DNA of 64,000 nucleotides. It comes from Acinetobacter sp. ANC 4173 (lineage in GTDB: Bacteria; Pseudomonadota; Gammaproteobacteria; Pseudomonadales; Moraxellaceae). Positions 36,287 through 46,277 of the stretch are shown here, in pieces. Location of the stretch: NCBI RefSeq assembly GCF_004331255.1, contig NZ_SJOF01000027.1, forward strand, positions 27,743 to 91,742, in the 5' to 3' direction. How positions within the stretch are numbered: position 1 is the first letter of the stretch; every line of letters begins with the position of its first letter. The position numbers were made by a program, and so were the translations under genes. The notes under the pieces were generated by a model, which had not been told where the DNA came from, made no database searches, and worked only from the letters and a program-made list of their open reading frames with translations.

Positions 36287-36698
36287 TGAACCGTAACTGG
36301 TTTATCGGAGACAGTTTATTAAGTTAGACTGCCTAACCTAACGCATTCATCTGATCATAGTACATTGCTTCAAACTGAAATGACGATACATATCCAGTTG
36401 TACTATGTACCGTTTTTTGTTGGAACAATCTAACCAGTTCAATGTAGCAAGCTCTACATCAGCCAAACCACTCCAATCAGATTTCAAATATTCAATCACC
36501 TCAGTTTTTATAAACCATTCACCATTTCAGTCAAAGCGTTGTCATATGAGTCTCACCAACAGAAGCTCTTAGATTGGCTGCTTCTAATCGGCTGGTATAG
36601 CGAACGGCTCTATCTCTGATTTTCAGGAGTAAATTTTGGTTTTGTCATTGGGACATTCTCTTAAGAAAAGTGGTCTCTGACAAACCCAGTACGGTTCA
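36287..36698 (-). mobile_element. Internally deleted IS3-family element (412 bp) with both ends
   Basis: Left end TGAACCGTAACTGGTTTATC and right end complement TGAACCGTACTGGGTTTGTC are matching terminal inverted repeats, and AAA flanks both sides as a 3-bp target duplication. Read on the minus strand it contains the first codons of orfA (MTKPKFTPE-like, then RDRAVRY) joined to the C-terminal ~85 codons of orfB (MTTL, EVIEYLKSDWSGLADV, FEAMYYDQMN) with frameshifts. A full element would be about 1.2 kb. Another relic of the same element is at 47345. The 200 bases to its right hold no gene I recognise. Confidence 0.82.
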
Positions 36699-36915
36699 AA
36701 ATAAACTGCATCAAATTGTTAGTCGATAAATTATCAGCAAAACATATTTCGAGTCAGGTCAACGAGATATATGCTCGCATAGCCATCTTAAGTAAATTTA
36801 ATGAATTAGGTCGACCTCATACCTAAGTTGCCACTTAAATTTTGAGCAACTTAGGAAAACTTAATTTTTTAAAATTTTGTACAAAAAACTTAAAAATTAG
36901 GAATCTTAATAGATA

Positions 36916-37692
36916 TTACATAATATTATGCATATTACATTGCACATGTGAGAACATACCTCCATCAACAGGAATGTTAGTTCCTCTAATCCAACTAGCT
37001 CCATCAGAAAGCAAAAATGCTACCACGGGTGCAATGTCTGTTGGTCTTCCTGGACGATCCATTACACGCATATCTTCTTCTGCACGTGCTCCAAGAGTTT
37101 CAACAAAATCTTGTAAAATTGGTGTATCTACTGGACCAGGGCTCACACAATTCATACGAATGCCTCTCTCACGCCATGTCCATCGATTTTGCATAGTCCA
37201 GACAATTAGTGCTTCTTTCGAGAAGAAGTAACTACGGGATCCTGTAATAGAATATTCCTCACAAAATTGCTCAATGTCAGCAAAACCAAGTTGTTCACTG
37301 GCTTTTATTGAATCTTGTGATTCTGTCCAACCAATACCAGCCAAAGAAGCAATATTCACAATTGCTGAATTATCAGCTAATTTACTCATTAAATGATTAG
37401 TTAAATATTTCAATCCCACCAGATTAACTGCAAGTACAGATTCAGCTTGTTTAGTTGGAGGTAAACCAGCAATATTGGCCAAACCATCAATACCTAATGG
37501 TAAGGCTTCAATCAATTGATCTATAGATTCCTGATCAGATAAATCAGCTTGAAAGAATTCACCAACTAGATGAGCTGGTCGGTTTATATCAACTGAAATT
37601 ACGTTGGCACCTTGAGCAGCAAGTAAAGTTGCTGTTGCAGCTCCTACACCCGAGGCAGCACCCGTAACGACAATCGTTTTGTTATTCAACAT
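36916..37692 (-). CDS. SDR, coniferyl-alcohol-dehydrogenase-like
   Basis: A 258-residue SDR with TGAASGVGAATA, NIAGLPPTK, catalytic Ser in IASLAG and SYFFSKEAL (Tyr/Lys). The long insertion between Ser and Tyr (about 30 residues) and MNCVSPGPVDTPIL are typical of the coniferyl-alcohol/3-alpha-hydroxysteroid dehydrogenase group. VDGG closes the fold. It is the last gene of the Baeyer-Villiger operon and pairs naturally with the upstream aldehyde dehydrogenase for alcohol to acid oxidation. AAGGA precedes the start. Confidence 0.85.
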   Translation of the reverse strand: MLNNKTIVVTGAASGVGAATATLLAAQGANVISVDINRPAHLVGEFFQADLSDQESIDQLIEALPLGIDGLANIAGLPPTKQAESVLAVNLVGLKYLTNHLMSKLADNSAIVNIASLAGIGWTESQDSIKASEQLGFADIEQFCEEYSITGSRSYFFSKEALIVWTMQNRWTWRERGIRMNCVSPGPVDTPILQDFVETLGARAEEDMRVMDRPGRPTDIAPVVAFLLSDGASWIRGTNIPVDGGMFSHVQCNMHNIM

Positions 37693-37741
37693 TAGAAAAT
37701 CCTTAGTCTATTATAAAAAAATATAAGTTTCTGATCAAAAA

Positions 37742-39205
37742 TTAAATTGGATATTGTTTAAGCGTATTTTGTACTGTTACCCAATGTGTTCGAGTAAATT
37801 CCTCAATAATCCAACGATCATTAAATCTACCGAGACCAGAATTTTTCTCACCACCAAATGGCGCGATGGTTTGATCTTCAACTGTAATATCATTCACGTG
37901 AGTCATACCTGCATCAATTTGCAACGCAAACTTTAAACCTCGATCAAGATCTTCTGTGCACACTGCACTAGATAAACCGAACTCTGTATCATTTGCTAAA
38001 AATAAAGCATGTTCTTCATCTCTAGCTCGTATTATTGGTAAAACAGGCCCAAAGCTTTCTTCTCTGGCTAAAGCCGATTCTGGAGCAACATCAATAAAAA
38101 TATGTGGTGGAATTACATTACGCTGAATTTCACCAGATAATATAAGTTTGGCACCATCTTTAACGCCTTGTTGTATATGAGCCTGAATATGATTAATTTG
38201 GTTTTGATTAATCGTTGGCCCAATCAAAGTTTCCGACTGATCCGGATCTCCATAACGAAGAGTTTTAACTTTTTCTATTAGTTTATCTACAAAAACATCA
38301 TGAATACGAGTATCTACAATTACACGATTGGTACTCATACAAATCTGCCCTTGATGTAAAAATCTTCCTAATGCAGCAATATTTACAGCTTTATCCAGAT
38401 CAGCATCATGTAATACCACTAAAGGTGCATTCCCTCCAAGCTCCAGAGCAACACGTTTTATCATTCGACAGGACAATGCCAGTTGCCCTACTCGTTTACC
38501 AACTCGGGTAGATCCTGTGAAAGAAATAAATTTGGGTATGTCATGCTGAACAAAATAATCCCCAATTTCACTGCCAGTTCCTACCACAACATTTAAAACA
38601 CCAATCTCTACACCCGCTTCTTCAAAAATTTTTGCAATTATTAAGCCGCCTGTAACTGGTGTATCAGTTGCTGGTTTTAGTACAACTGTATTTCCTAACA
38701 CGATTGCAGGCACAACTGAACGCATGCTTAAATGAAATGGAAAATTCCACGGGCTAATCACGCCAATAACACCCAAAGCCTGTCGATATACACTGCTTTC
38801 TTGACCATCTACAGACGTTGGTAATGTTTCATGTTTTACACGTTTCGGATAATCAACAGCAGCTGCCAATAAACTTAATGAAGCATCCACTTCAATATTA
38901 GCTTTTAAACGAGTACTACCTGCTTCTTTAATCAACCAAGTAATAATTTCTTCACGACGAACCTGAATAATTGCCATCACACGCTGTAATAATGCTGAAC
39001 GATCTTCTTCTGTAGTTTTAGACCACGATTTATAGGCATTATGGGCACTTGAATAAGCTTCATCTACATCTCTCATATCAGCAGCAGAAATTTCTAATAA
39101 AGTTTCCTGCGTATACGGATTGATATTCGTAAGTTGGGTTGTTGATGCACCACTACGCCATTGCCCTTGGATATATTGCGATTCAAATTTATATTCTGCA
39201 CTCAT
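37742..39205 (-). CDS. NAD(P)+ aldehyde dehydrogenase (benzaldehyde/vanillin-type)
   Basis: A 487-residue ALDH with all catalytic residues: Asn154 (PWNFP), Lys177 (LKPA), Glu255 (LELGGN) and Cys289 (GQICMS). Sequence style (WNFPFHLSMRSV, FGGEKNSGLGRF) resembles vanillin, benzaldehyde and salicylaldehyde dehydrogenases. AAAGGAG precedes the start. Lying between the porin and the coniferyl-alcohol-dehydrogenase-like gene, it probably oxidises the aldehyde made from an alcohol released by the esterase. Confidence 0.9.
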   Translation of the reverse strand: MSAEYKFESQYIQGQWRSGASTTQLTNINPYTQETLLEISAADMRDVDEAYSSAHNAYKSWSKTTEEDRSALLQRVMAIIQVRREEIITWLIKEAGSTRLKANIEVDASLSLLAAAVDYPKRVKHETLPTSVDGQESSVYRQALGVIGVISPWNFPFHLSMRSVVPAIVLGNTVVLKPATDTPVTGGLIIAKIFEEAGVEIGVLNVVVGTGSEIGDYFVQHDIPKFISFTGSTRVGKRVGQLALSCRMIKRVALELGGNAPLVVLHDADLDKAVNIAALGRFLHQGQICMSTNRVIVDTRIHDVFVDKLIEKVKTLRYGDPDQSETLIGPTINQNQINHIQAHIQQGVKDGAKLILSGEIQRNVIPPHIFIDVAPESALAREESFGPVLPIIRARDEEHALFLANDTEFGLSSAVCTEDLDRGLKFALQIDAGMTHVNDITVEDQTIAPFGGEKNSGLGRFNDRWIIEEFTRTHWVTVQNTLKQYPI

Positions 39206-39217
39206 TACATTACTCCT

Positions 39218-40399
39218 TTAGAATTGATATAGTCTTGCCTTAAATAAAGCACCAATGATAAAATTCTGATCAAAACTTTCTCCTTGCCCTTTATAATAAT
39301 TATCAGGATTCCAAATATATTCTATGAATGGGGAAATTGAATAATATTTAAATTTAAACTCTGTATCAGCTGATACAAAAGTAGTTGTTTTATTTTTATT
39401 ACCATTTAACGTTTTAGTATATTCATAGAAATCATTGTTTAACTGGGTTTGCCCTACCCGAAAACCAAACTTTCTATGAAATAAACACTCTTTACAATTT
39501 AAGTCCAACTCCCAAGATGATTTATAAGCCCAATTTTTTTGATCAATATATGAATAGCTCCCTGCAATTTCATACTTTTTTTCCTCATCAAACTTATAAT
39601 TAAATCGGGCATTATATGTTTTTATCCCATCATAATATTCACCACTATAAGCATTCTTATATTGTGCATTATTGTCTGAGTAAGTAAGTTCAGTTTGTCC
39701 ACGTTCATCATCGAATTTATAACCTAATGAATAAATATAGTTTTCACCTGCATTATGATTAAATGAAAAATCCAAACCATGCTTTTCTTCTGGATAATCA
39801 GAAGTGTTCACTTCAAATGCACCACCATGTATATACCAATGATCAGAAATAAGATATTTAGTATAAGCTGCCCAATATCCATATGGAGACGGTGGAGATC
39901 CCGTAGCTGTTTTCACTGGATCAACACAAAGTGCTGCCATACTACAAATATTGTAATAAAAGAAACGGCGTGGACTGACACGTCCAATCACAGTTTCAAG
40001 TGAGTTATCTAACCATTTTGCTTCCCAAGTTAGATTGGAGAGTTGATTTGATGTTACATCATTCATGGCAATAGCCCCTGGGACATAACTCCCTACCCCT
40101 CCCATCCAATTGGTCGAGGTATCTAGCTGATTATCATTTGCTAAGCCAAACAAGGTATAGGTGAAATTAATATAACCAGGAATAGGTAAATTAATATCTT
40201 GAAAATATGCATTAGTTTTAAATGCTAAATTAGCTGAATTAAAAAAATTACCTTCAGAACTATTGTTCGCCCATAAAGCCAAATCCATAAAATCAATTGA
40301 ACCATTTGTCAAATATTTAGTATCAGTATCTTCTTCAATTCCTGCATAAATAATTGATGAATTGAGAAATAATATTGCCAAAAATATTGTTCTTTTCAT
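39218..40399 (-). CDS. Outer-membrane porin
   Basis: A 393-residue exported beta-barrel protein: signal peptide of about 19 residues (IIYA|GIEED), alternating polar/aromatic strands, four Cys including NLNCKECLFH, and a C-terminal LYQF with terminal Phe. It resembles the porin at 7987-9429 in the VSPRRFFYYNICSMAALCVDP region, which corresponds to NYFALPMCNSPTLCVS there. Likely OprB-like; provides substrate entry for the Baeyer-Villiger cluster. A 195-base gap separates it from the upstream monooxygenase. Confidence 0.8.
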   Translation of the reverse strand: MKRTIFLAILFLNSSIIYAGIEEDTDTKYLTNGSIDFMDLALWANNSSEGNFFNSANLAFKTNAYFQDINLPIPGYINFTYTLFGLANDNQLDTSTNWMGGVGSYVPGAIAMNDVTSNQLSNLTWEAKWLDNSLETVIGRVSPRRFFYYNICSMAALCVDPVKTATGSPPSPYGYWAAYTKYLISDHWYIHGGAFEVNTSDYPEEKHGLDFSFNHNAGENYIYSLGYKFDDERGQTELTYSDNNAQYKNAYSGEYYDGIKTYNARFNYKFDEEKKYEIAGSYSYIDQKNWAYKSSWELDLNCKECLFHRKFGFRVGQTQLNNDFYEYTKTLNGNKNKTTTFVSADTEFKFKYYSISPFIEYIWNPDNYYKGQGESFDQNFIIGALFKARLYQF

Positions 40400-40594
40400 G
40401 TGAAAATCCTTATTAGTACTAAAACACTCAATCTTTGAGGTTTTTTAATGACGAGTTTTCCTCTACATACAGAATTAACTGATGTAAAATAATTAATTGA
40501 CATTATTTAATTTAGAATGAGTTATAGCATTTAATTTAAAAAAAATTCTATAACTCCATTTTGTTTCTAATCACACATTATTAACATGCATATT

Positions 40595-42055
40595 CTAGCT
40601 AAATACATAACCTTCCCGATGGAATTTTGAATTATGATCACGGAATGAATAAGCAAAATCAGGCCAGACAAGTGTTAAATTCCCACTGCGTGGATCGACA
40701 TACCAGCTCTTACAGCCACCCTCAAGCCATACAGTGCCCTCACTCATTTGCCTTAATTGTTTAACAAATTGATCTTCTGCTGATTTTTTTACTTCTAATA
40801 CGGTTTTTTGTTCTGCTGACATCTGTTGAAGTGCCCCAAGAATATAATCTACCTGTGCTTCAATGATATATACAACAGAGTTATGTCCCAGGCCGGTATT
40901 TGGTCCATTTATCACGAATAAATTAGGAAAATTATGCACACTGATTGCATCATATGCCTGCATGCCTTTATTCCACTGTTCATCTAAACTGCTACCCTGA
41001 GCATTAAACACTCGTTTTGCAAACGGTGGACGAACAGCTTCAAAACCAGTCGCAAAGATAATGGCATCAATATTTTCATGTCGTTCACCACTTTGTCCTA
41101 TCAGGGTATTTCCTTCTATTTTTGCCAATGCTGATGATTCCAGCTGAACATGGGATTGATTAAATGTTGGAAAATATTGATTAGAAATTAATAAACGCTT
41201 ACAGCCAATTTCATAGTGTGGTGTGAGTTTTTCACGAATAGTATTATTTTCAACTTGTGCCTTTAGATGTCCTAAAGCCATTTGTTTCGCTTCATTAACA
41301 AATTTAGGAACATTTCGACGTTGTATAAAATTATATTCTCCTCCCCAAAAAATATCCTGACGTAATTTCTTCATTTCTTCAGGCATACGATGGAATAAGC
41401 GCTTTTGCTGTTCTGTATAGATAGAGTCTGGACGTGGAATAACATAAGCAGCACTACGCTGAAAAACCACCATTTCGCTAGCCAGTTCAGCAATTTTAGG
41501 TACGATTTGAATGGCTGATGCACCAGAACCTACTACTGCAACACGTTTATTTTTAAGATCGGCTTTATGATCCCAACGAGCTGAATGGAAATACTCTCCT
41601 TTAAAACTATCTAGACCATCAATTTGAGGTAAATACTCATCTGCAAGATGGCCAGCTGCTGTTACAAGATAGCGCGTTGTATAAAGACCTTGTGTAGTTT
41701 GCACATACCATTTTTTATCTGAGGAATTCCAACTTGATTTCAACATTTCTGTATTGAAATCAATATTATCCATTAGGCCTTCTTCTTTTGCACAATTTTG
41801 CATATAAGCCAAAATTTCACCACCTGGTGCAAAAGTTTTAGACCAATCTGGATTTAATTTCCACGAAAATGAATACAAATGAGAAGGTACATCACATTCC
41901 ACGCCAGGATAAGTATTATCTCGCCACGTACCACCGACATCATTGGCCCGCTCAATAATCACAAAAGATGAATGTGCTTTACGTTTAAGCTGAATTCCTA
42001 ATCCCAAGCCACCAAAACCACTTCCTACAATTAAAATCTCTACATCTTTAATCAT
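40595..42055 (-). CDS. Baeyer-Villiger-type flavin monooxygenase
   Basis: A 486-residue class B flavoprotein. It has two Rossmann motifs, GSGFGG (11-16) and GSGASA (176-181), and between them the diagnostic Baeyer-Villiger fingerprint FKGEYFHSARWD at 151-162. GGTWRDNTYPGVECDVPSHLYSFS is also typical. Such enzymes insert oxygen next to a ketone to give an ester or lactone. The upstream gene is a small alpha/beta-hydrolase able to cleave such esters. At under 500 residues it is shorter than cyclohexanone monooxygenase, so a linear or aryl ketone is as likely as a cyclic one. Confidence 0.9.
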   Translation of the reverse strand: MIKDVEILIVGSGFGGLGLGIQLKRKAHSSFVIIERANDVGGTWRDNTYPGVECDVPSHLYSFSWKLNPDWSKTFAPGGEILAYMQNCAKEEGLMDNIDFNTEMLKSSWNSSDKKWYVQTTQGLYTTRYLVTAAGHLADEYLPQIDGLDSFKGEYFHSARWDHKADLKNKRVAVVGSGASAIQIVPKIAELASEMVVFQRSAAYVIPRPDSIYTEQQKRLFHRMPEEMKKLRQDIFWGGEYNFIQRRNVPKFVNEAKQMALGHLKAQVENNTIREKLTPHYEIGCKRLLISNQYFPTFNQSHVQLESSALAKIEGNTLIGQSGERHENIDAIIFATGFEAVRPPFAKRVFNAQGSSLDEQWNKGMQAYDAISVHNFPNLFVINGPNTGLGHNSVVYIIEAQVDYILGALQQMSAEQKTVLEVKKSAEDQFVKQLRQMSEGTVWLEGGCKSWYVDPRSGNLTLVWPDFAYSFRDHNSKFHREGYVFS

Positions 42056-42090
42056 ATTTTTTCCTATAGTTATAAATTTTAAAAGACTGA

Positions 42091-42942
42091 TTAAGCTAAA
42101 CGAGGCTGCAAAATAACCCCCTCAGCAAAAGCTGTTGGATCGGCAGTAAAATGGTCAATATGCTGAAATAATTCTGCTGGTCGTTCAAATACCACACCAT
42201 GCCCACTTTGAATTTCGAGATACGATGCCCGATCAATCGCAGCAAATAATTGTTTACTATGGTGTATTGGAACCATTTGATCTTGGCTACAAGCTATCAC
42301 CAACGTTTTCGCAAGAATTTTAGGTACATCTGCTGTAATATCTATTCGTGTATTTAATTCCATTTGTTTATCAATAAAGGTATTCACCTTTATTAGGCTA
42401 GAATTATTTATATGAGTGGCTAACGGGGACATACGAATAAAATTAGGACTAAAGGCACAAAAAGTCATGTAAAGAGCTAAAGCTTCAGAGTTTTCTTTAC
42501 GTAATGTTGTCCAGATATGATTACGCAAGACCTGCTGTTCATCCGTTTTCTGCCAACCAGCCACTAACATTAAATTTTGTACATCTTTATTCCGTTCAGC
42601 AGCTATTTTGGCTGCGACTACTGCTCCCAAAGAATAACCTAGTAAGTTATATTTCTGACCTCCCAACAATAGATCAATCACCGCACACACCTGATAAGTT
42701 AAATCAGCTAGTTCTAATATGTCTGCCAATATATCTGACCAATCCACGGATATTACGCGACAACGTGACGCCAACAAGGGAAATAAATATCCAAAATGGG
42801 TATCGGTCGTGCCTGTTGTTCCGTGAATAATTACTAAAGGTAAACGATCATTTTTGACATGTGGTTCACTTGAATCGTAGTAGTTCAAGGTAATACCATC
42901 ATAGTCTAAAGTCTGATATTGATATTCATTTAACAAATTCAT
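42091..42942 (-). CDS. Alpha/beta-hydrolase (ester/lactone hydrolase)
   Basis: A 283-residue hydrolase with oxyanion motif IIHGTTGT, nucleophile LGYSLGA (Ser104), Asp220 in ACSQDQM and His247 in QSGHGV. Its position 35 bases before the Baeyer-Villiger gene, in the same transcript, suggests it cleaves the ester or lactone produced. AGAAGGAC precedes the start. Substrate chain or ring size cannot be read from the sequence. Confidence 0.86.
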   Translation of the reverse strand: MNLLNEYQYQTLDYDGITLNYYDSSEPHVKNDRLPLVIIHGTTGTTDTHFGYLFPLLASRCRVISVDWSDILADILELADLTYQVCAVIDLLLGGQKYNLLGYSLGAVVAAKIAAERNKDVQNLMLVAGWQKTDEQQVLRNHIWTTLRKENSEALALYMTFCAFSPNFIRMSPLATHINNSSLIKVNTFIDKQMELNTRIDITADVPKILAKTLVIACSQDQMVPIHHSKQLFAAIDRASYLEIQSGHGVVFERPAELFQHIDHFTADPTAFAEGVILQPRLA

Positions 42943-43017
42943 GACAAAGTCCTTCTATTTGAGTTGATGCAGGCATCAACCCATGTTTAATTAAATTCTG
43001 TAAATTATTGAATTAGC

Positions 43018-44352
43018 TTAATCAATTTCGCTAAGATGAATGCCTTTGGTTTCTTTCCAGTTCCAAACGACAATGGTGCTAATGGTGCAAACTACGCCAA
43101 TATAGACATACATTGCCCAACTCATATCATTGCTAAAAAACCAGCTATTTAAATAAGGTGCTGTACCACCAAATAGAGCTACCGCAAGAGGCATTGACGT
43201 ACCCATAATACGAGCACGGTAACGGGTTGGTACTCGTTCAGCAATAATGGCAGGTTGTGTCCCACCAATACATGCACTAATACCTAACATGATGCTTTGT
43301 GTAATAAATAATGACCATGGATTACTATTGATCATCGGTAATAAAAGAGGCGTTAAAATTATCGTCATAATGAAACAGAAGATAGTGACAGGTCGACGAC
43401 CGATTTTGTCCGAGATATAACCTGTCACAGGAACCATAATAATATTGATCAGCTGTGCTCCCAAAGATGCTAAAAAGGCAGCTTTGGCGTCCATATTTCG
43501 CATAGTAATTGCAAATACAGCGGCATAGGCGGTCCACAAATAATAAGGTAAAGTTGTTCCTGCCTGATAAAAGAAAATACCAACTGCACGTTTTACAATT
43601 TTCTGTTTTGACCAACTAGGAGATTGTTTTTCCTGTACATCAAGCTGTAATTTTTTGGAATGCTGTTCTTCATATTGATCACTTTCCATCATATTGCGTC
43701 GAAAGAACAGCACAGCAACAGAGAGTAAAGCACCAAACAGAAATGGTATACGCCATCCCCAAGCATCAAGGTCAACCTTATCCATACTAGATGTTAGGAA
43801 TACCCCTGTCAGTGTTGCAATCATAGAACCAATACCAACACAAAAGAACATGGTGCTTGACCATAAACCACGTTTTTTTGCTGGTGCAATTTCAGTTAAA
43901 TATGCATAAGAAGCTGTAGATTCTCCACCATGTGCAAAGCCCTGTAATAAACGGGCAATTAACAAAATTAAAGATGCCCAACCACCTATTTCGGCATAAG
44001 AAGGGGTTATTGCTATCAATAAACTTGCTGCACTCATCATGAGCATAGTGGCCAATAAAACACCTTTACGCCCAAGCCGATCTGCATAAATACCAAAAAC
44101 TAACCCACCCAATGGTCGGAATAAGAATCCAACTGCAAACACTCCTAGTGTTGCCAATAAAGCTGAAGTTTTATCCTGAGGGTTGAACATCGCTGCTGCA
44201 ATATATGGTGCTAGTACGGCATAAATAGTCCAATCGAACCATTCCAATGTATTCCCAATACCAGTTGCAATCACTGATTTCTTACGCAAACTCAATGCTG
44301 TTTTTAAATCTATAGTGGATTCACTATATTGATTTACTGCATTATTTTCCAT
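43018..44352 (-). CDS. MHS-family MFS transporter
   Basis: A 444-residue, 12-helix permease of the metabolite:H+ symport branch. Diagnostic pieces are GNTLEWFDWTIYAVLAPYIA in helix 1, RPLGGLVFG, DRLGRKGVLL in loop 2-3 and LLQGFAHGGE. MHS members import organic acids, shikimate or betaine-like solutes. Within the Baeyer-Villiger operon it probably imports the growth substrate or an acidic precursor. AAAGGA precedes the start. Confidence 0.88.
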   Translation of the reverse strand: MENNAVNQYSESTIDLKTALSLRKKSVIATGIGNTLEWFDWTIYAVLAPYIAAAMFNPQDKTSALLATLGVFAVGFLFRPLGGLVFGIYADRLGRKGVLLATMLMMSAASLLIAITPSYAEIGGWASLILLIARLLQGFAHGGESTASYAYLTEIAPAKKRGLWSSTMFFCVGIGSMIATLTGVFLTSSMDKVDLDAWGWRIPFLFGALLSVAVLFFRRNMMESDQYEEQHSKKLQLDVQEKQSPSWSKQKIVKRAVGIFFYQAGTTLPYYLWTAYAAVFAITMRNMDAKAAFLASLGAQLINIIMVPVTGYISDKIGRRPVTIFCFIMTIILTPLLLPMINSNPWSLFITQSIMLGISACIGGTQPAIIAERVPTRYRARIMGTSMPLAVALFGGTAPYLNSWFFSNDMSWAMYVYIGVVCTISTIVVWNWKETKGIHLSEID

Positions 44353-44455
44353 GCTACATATCCTTTTAATTCTTAGGTTTTACCCATCTTTTCCCTAAAT
44401 CCATAATCATAAGACGATAAAGTCCCATGATAAAAACTGATAATTACGGCATGTA

Positions 44456-45217
44456 CTAATAAGTTGCCCGACCACCAGATAAATCAAAAACTGCACCAGT
44501 TGAAAAACTGACTTTGTCACTTACTAAAAAATTGACCATTTCTGCTACTTCATGAGGTTGGCCCAAACGACCCATTGGAATCCGGTCTAATAAACTCTGT
44601 TTAACTTCTATGCTAAACCATGGTTGTTGCAGCATTTTTGTTTCAATTAAAGCGGGTGCAATCGCGTTGATAATTACGCCGCTTTTTGCCAATTCCTTAC
44701 CTAGTGTTTTTGTCAAAGTAATCACACCTGCTTTGGCCGCTGCATACCCTCCACTCAAAGCATGCCCTTCCATACCTGCTGAAGATGCGATATTCACAAT
44801 ACGACCATATGACTGAGCAATCATTGGCGGAATCATGATCTTACACATCAAGAACTGGCTCCCTAAATTAAGCTTAATATCTTGTTCCCAGTCGGAATAA
44901 TCAATTTCCCATATCGGTTTCATGGCACTGCCTTTACCAGCATTATTGACCAAAATATCAATCCGACCGAAGTGATCTATACTTTGCTGTTTGACTTCTT
45001 CAGCAAATGCTTCTTCACAAACATTTCCTATGACGATAATAGCTTTACCACCCAAAGCGCTGATCTCATCCTGCACTTTTTGACAAGCTTTCTCATCCAG
45101 ATCAACAAGAACAAGATTTGCACCTTCTCGCATGAGCTTAAAACATATTTCACGACCTATACTGCCCGCTGCACCTGTTACAATTGCAACACGATCATTT
45201 AAAGTTTGATCCGTCAT
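44456..45217 (-). CDS. SDR at the head of the Baeyer-Villiger operon
   Basis: A 253-residue classical SDR: TGAAGSIG, VDLD after strand 2 (NAD preference), NNAGKG, IASSAGMEG, YAAAK, and a final LSGGRATY. It is the first gene of the minus-strand operon and divergent from iclR across a region with two palindromes. In known cyclic-alcohol pathways an SDR makes the ketone for the Baeyer-Villiger enzyme; the same role is inferred here. Confidence 0.86.
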   Translation of the reverse strand: MTDQTLNDRVAIVTGAAGSIGREICFKLMREGANLVLVDLDEKACQKVQDEISALGGKAIIVIGNVCEEAFAEEVKQQSIDHFGRIDILVNNAGKGSAMKPIWEIDYSDWEQDIKLNLGSQFLMCKIMIPPMIAQSYGRIVNIASSAGMEGHALSGGYAAAKAGVITLTKTLGKELAKSGVIINAIAPALIETKMLQQPWFSIEVKQSLLDRIPMGRLGQPHEVAEMVNFLVSDKVSFSTGAVFDLSGGRATY

Positions 45218-45246
45218 CTTTTAATTCCATTTATCATTAAGTCAAA

Positions 45247-45263
45247 AGTCCATAACATGGACT
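45247..45263. promoter_or_regulatory. IclR operator candidate 1
   Basis: AGTCCAT AAC ATGGACT: perfect 7-bp arms with a 3-base centre, about 30 bases upstream of the SDR start. A second related dyad lies 76 bases away (centre to centre). Confidence 0.65.
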
Positions 45264-45321
45264 CTACATAGCGCTATATTTTTTAAAGTATACAAATTCG
45301 TTAGTAATTAAAATCCAAAAT

Positions 45322-45340
45322 AAGTCCGTATTATGGACTT
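45322..45340. promoter_or_regulatory. IclR operator candidate 2
   Basis: AAGTCC ... GGACTT with the shared core AGTCC-N7-GGACT, matching candidate 1 except for one inner mismatch. It lies about 95 bases before the iclR ATG in the same divergent region. Confidence 0.62.
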
Positions 45341-45435
45341 CTAATTTATTCATATTTTAAATTTGGATATGATGGCATCATGCTATAGATGCACATGATT
45401 CTTAAATCTATAAAAATCTTGAATAAGGATATTCA

Positions 45436-46206
45436 ATGAAAAATGACAATACTCTTTTAATGGGTAAAATTGCACTGATCTTGTCTAATCTCAGCGGCAC
45501 AAGAAAAGGTGCACGCTTAAAAGATCTGGTAATCGAAACAGGCATGGCACATTCGACAGTCCACCGTATTTTAAATGATTTGTGTGAAATTGATTTTGTT
45601 CAACAATTACCTGATAAAAGCTATCAGCTTGGGCCAGCATTATTTACTCTTGGTCTTAGTGCTCCCTCACCTATTTATGACTTAAACAAGCTAAAAGAAT
45701 ATGCTCAAGAACTAGCAAATGACTGTGGTGACTTAGTCTATGTATCATTAAAACAATTTAATGGCGTGCGTTATATCATCGCATGTAAAGGTGATAGCCC
45801 CATTCTACCAAACCCCATTCAACAAGGTGATTTCAAACCTTTTACTGCAAGCTACTCAGGTATTGTTCTGATGTCCTATCTAGAAGAAGAACAACAACGA
45901 TATTGGATGCATAAACCCCAATTAGATGCTCCATCACAGTGGATTAATGAAAATCGCTTGCTATTACAAAAAGAAGTACCTCATTTAATGAAAAAAATGC
46001 AGGAACAGCAATATATCTATGCTCAAAATTTAGTTTTACCTGGGGTAAGTGGAATTTCCACAATTATTCCATCTAAGAACAGCCGCTTACCCTATATGAC
46101 GGTATCCATCTCTGCGATTTCAGACCGATTACAGCCTTCTGATACCATTAATTTAGTACCTAAGCTTTTAGATACAGCAAAAAGAATGAGTACTTTAATT
46201 TATTGA
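45436..46206 (+). CDS. IclR-family transcriptional regulator
   Basis: A 256-residue regulator with an N-terminal winged helix (residues ~10-70, RLKDLVIETGMAHSTVHRILNDL) and the IclR effector domain (GDLVYVSLKQFNGVRYI, FKPFTASYSGIVLMSYL, VSGISTIIP). IclR proteins of the PcaU/PobR branch activate aromatic catabolism in Acinetobacter. The two upstream dyads are likely binding sites. AAGGA precedes the start. It is followed by an SDR gene in the same direction. Confidence 0.9.
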   Translation: MKNDNTLLMGKIALILSNLSGTRKGARLKDLVIETGMAHSTVHRILNDLCEIDFVQQLPDKSYQLGPALFTLGLSAPSPIYDLNKLKEYAQELANDCGDLVYVSLKQFNGVRYIIACKGDSPILPNPIQQGDFKPFTASYSGIVLMSYLEEEQQRYWMHKPQLDAPSQWINENRLLLQKEVPHLMKKMQEQQYIYAQNLVLPGVSGISTIIPSKNSRLPYMTVSISAISDRLQPSDTINLVPKLLDTAKRMSTLIY

Positions 46207-46277
46207 GTTTTTTACTTCTTAAACAACCAAACATTACATATACACCCATTAGTTCAAGATATATAAGAGGAATCAAA

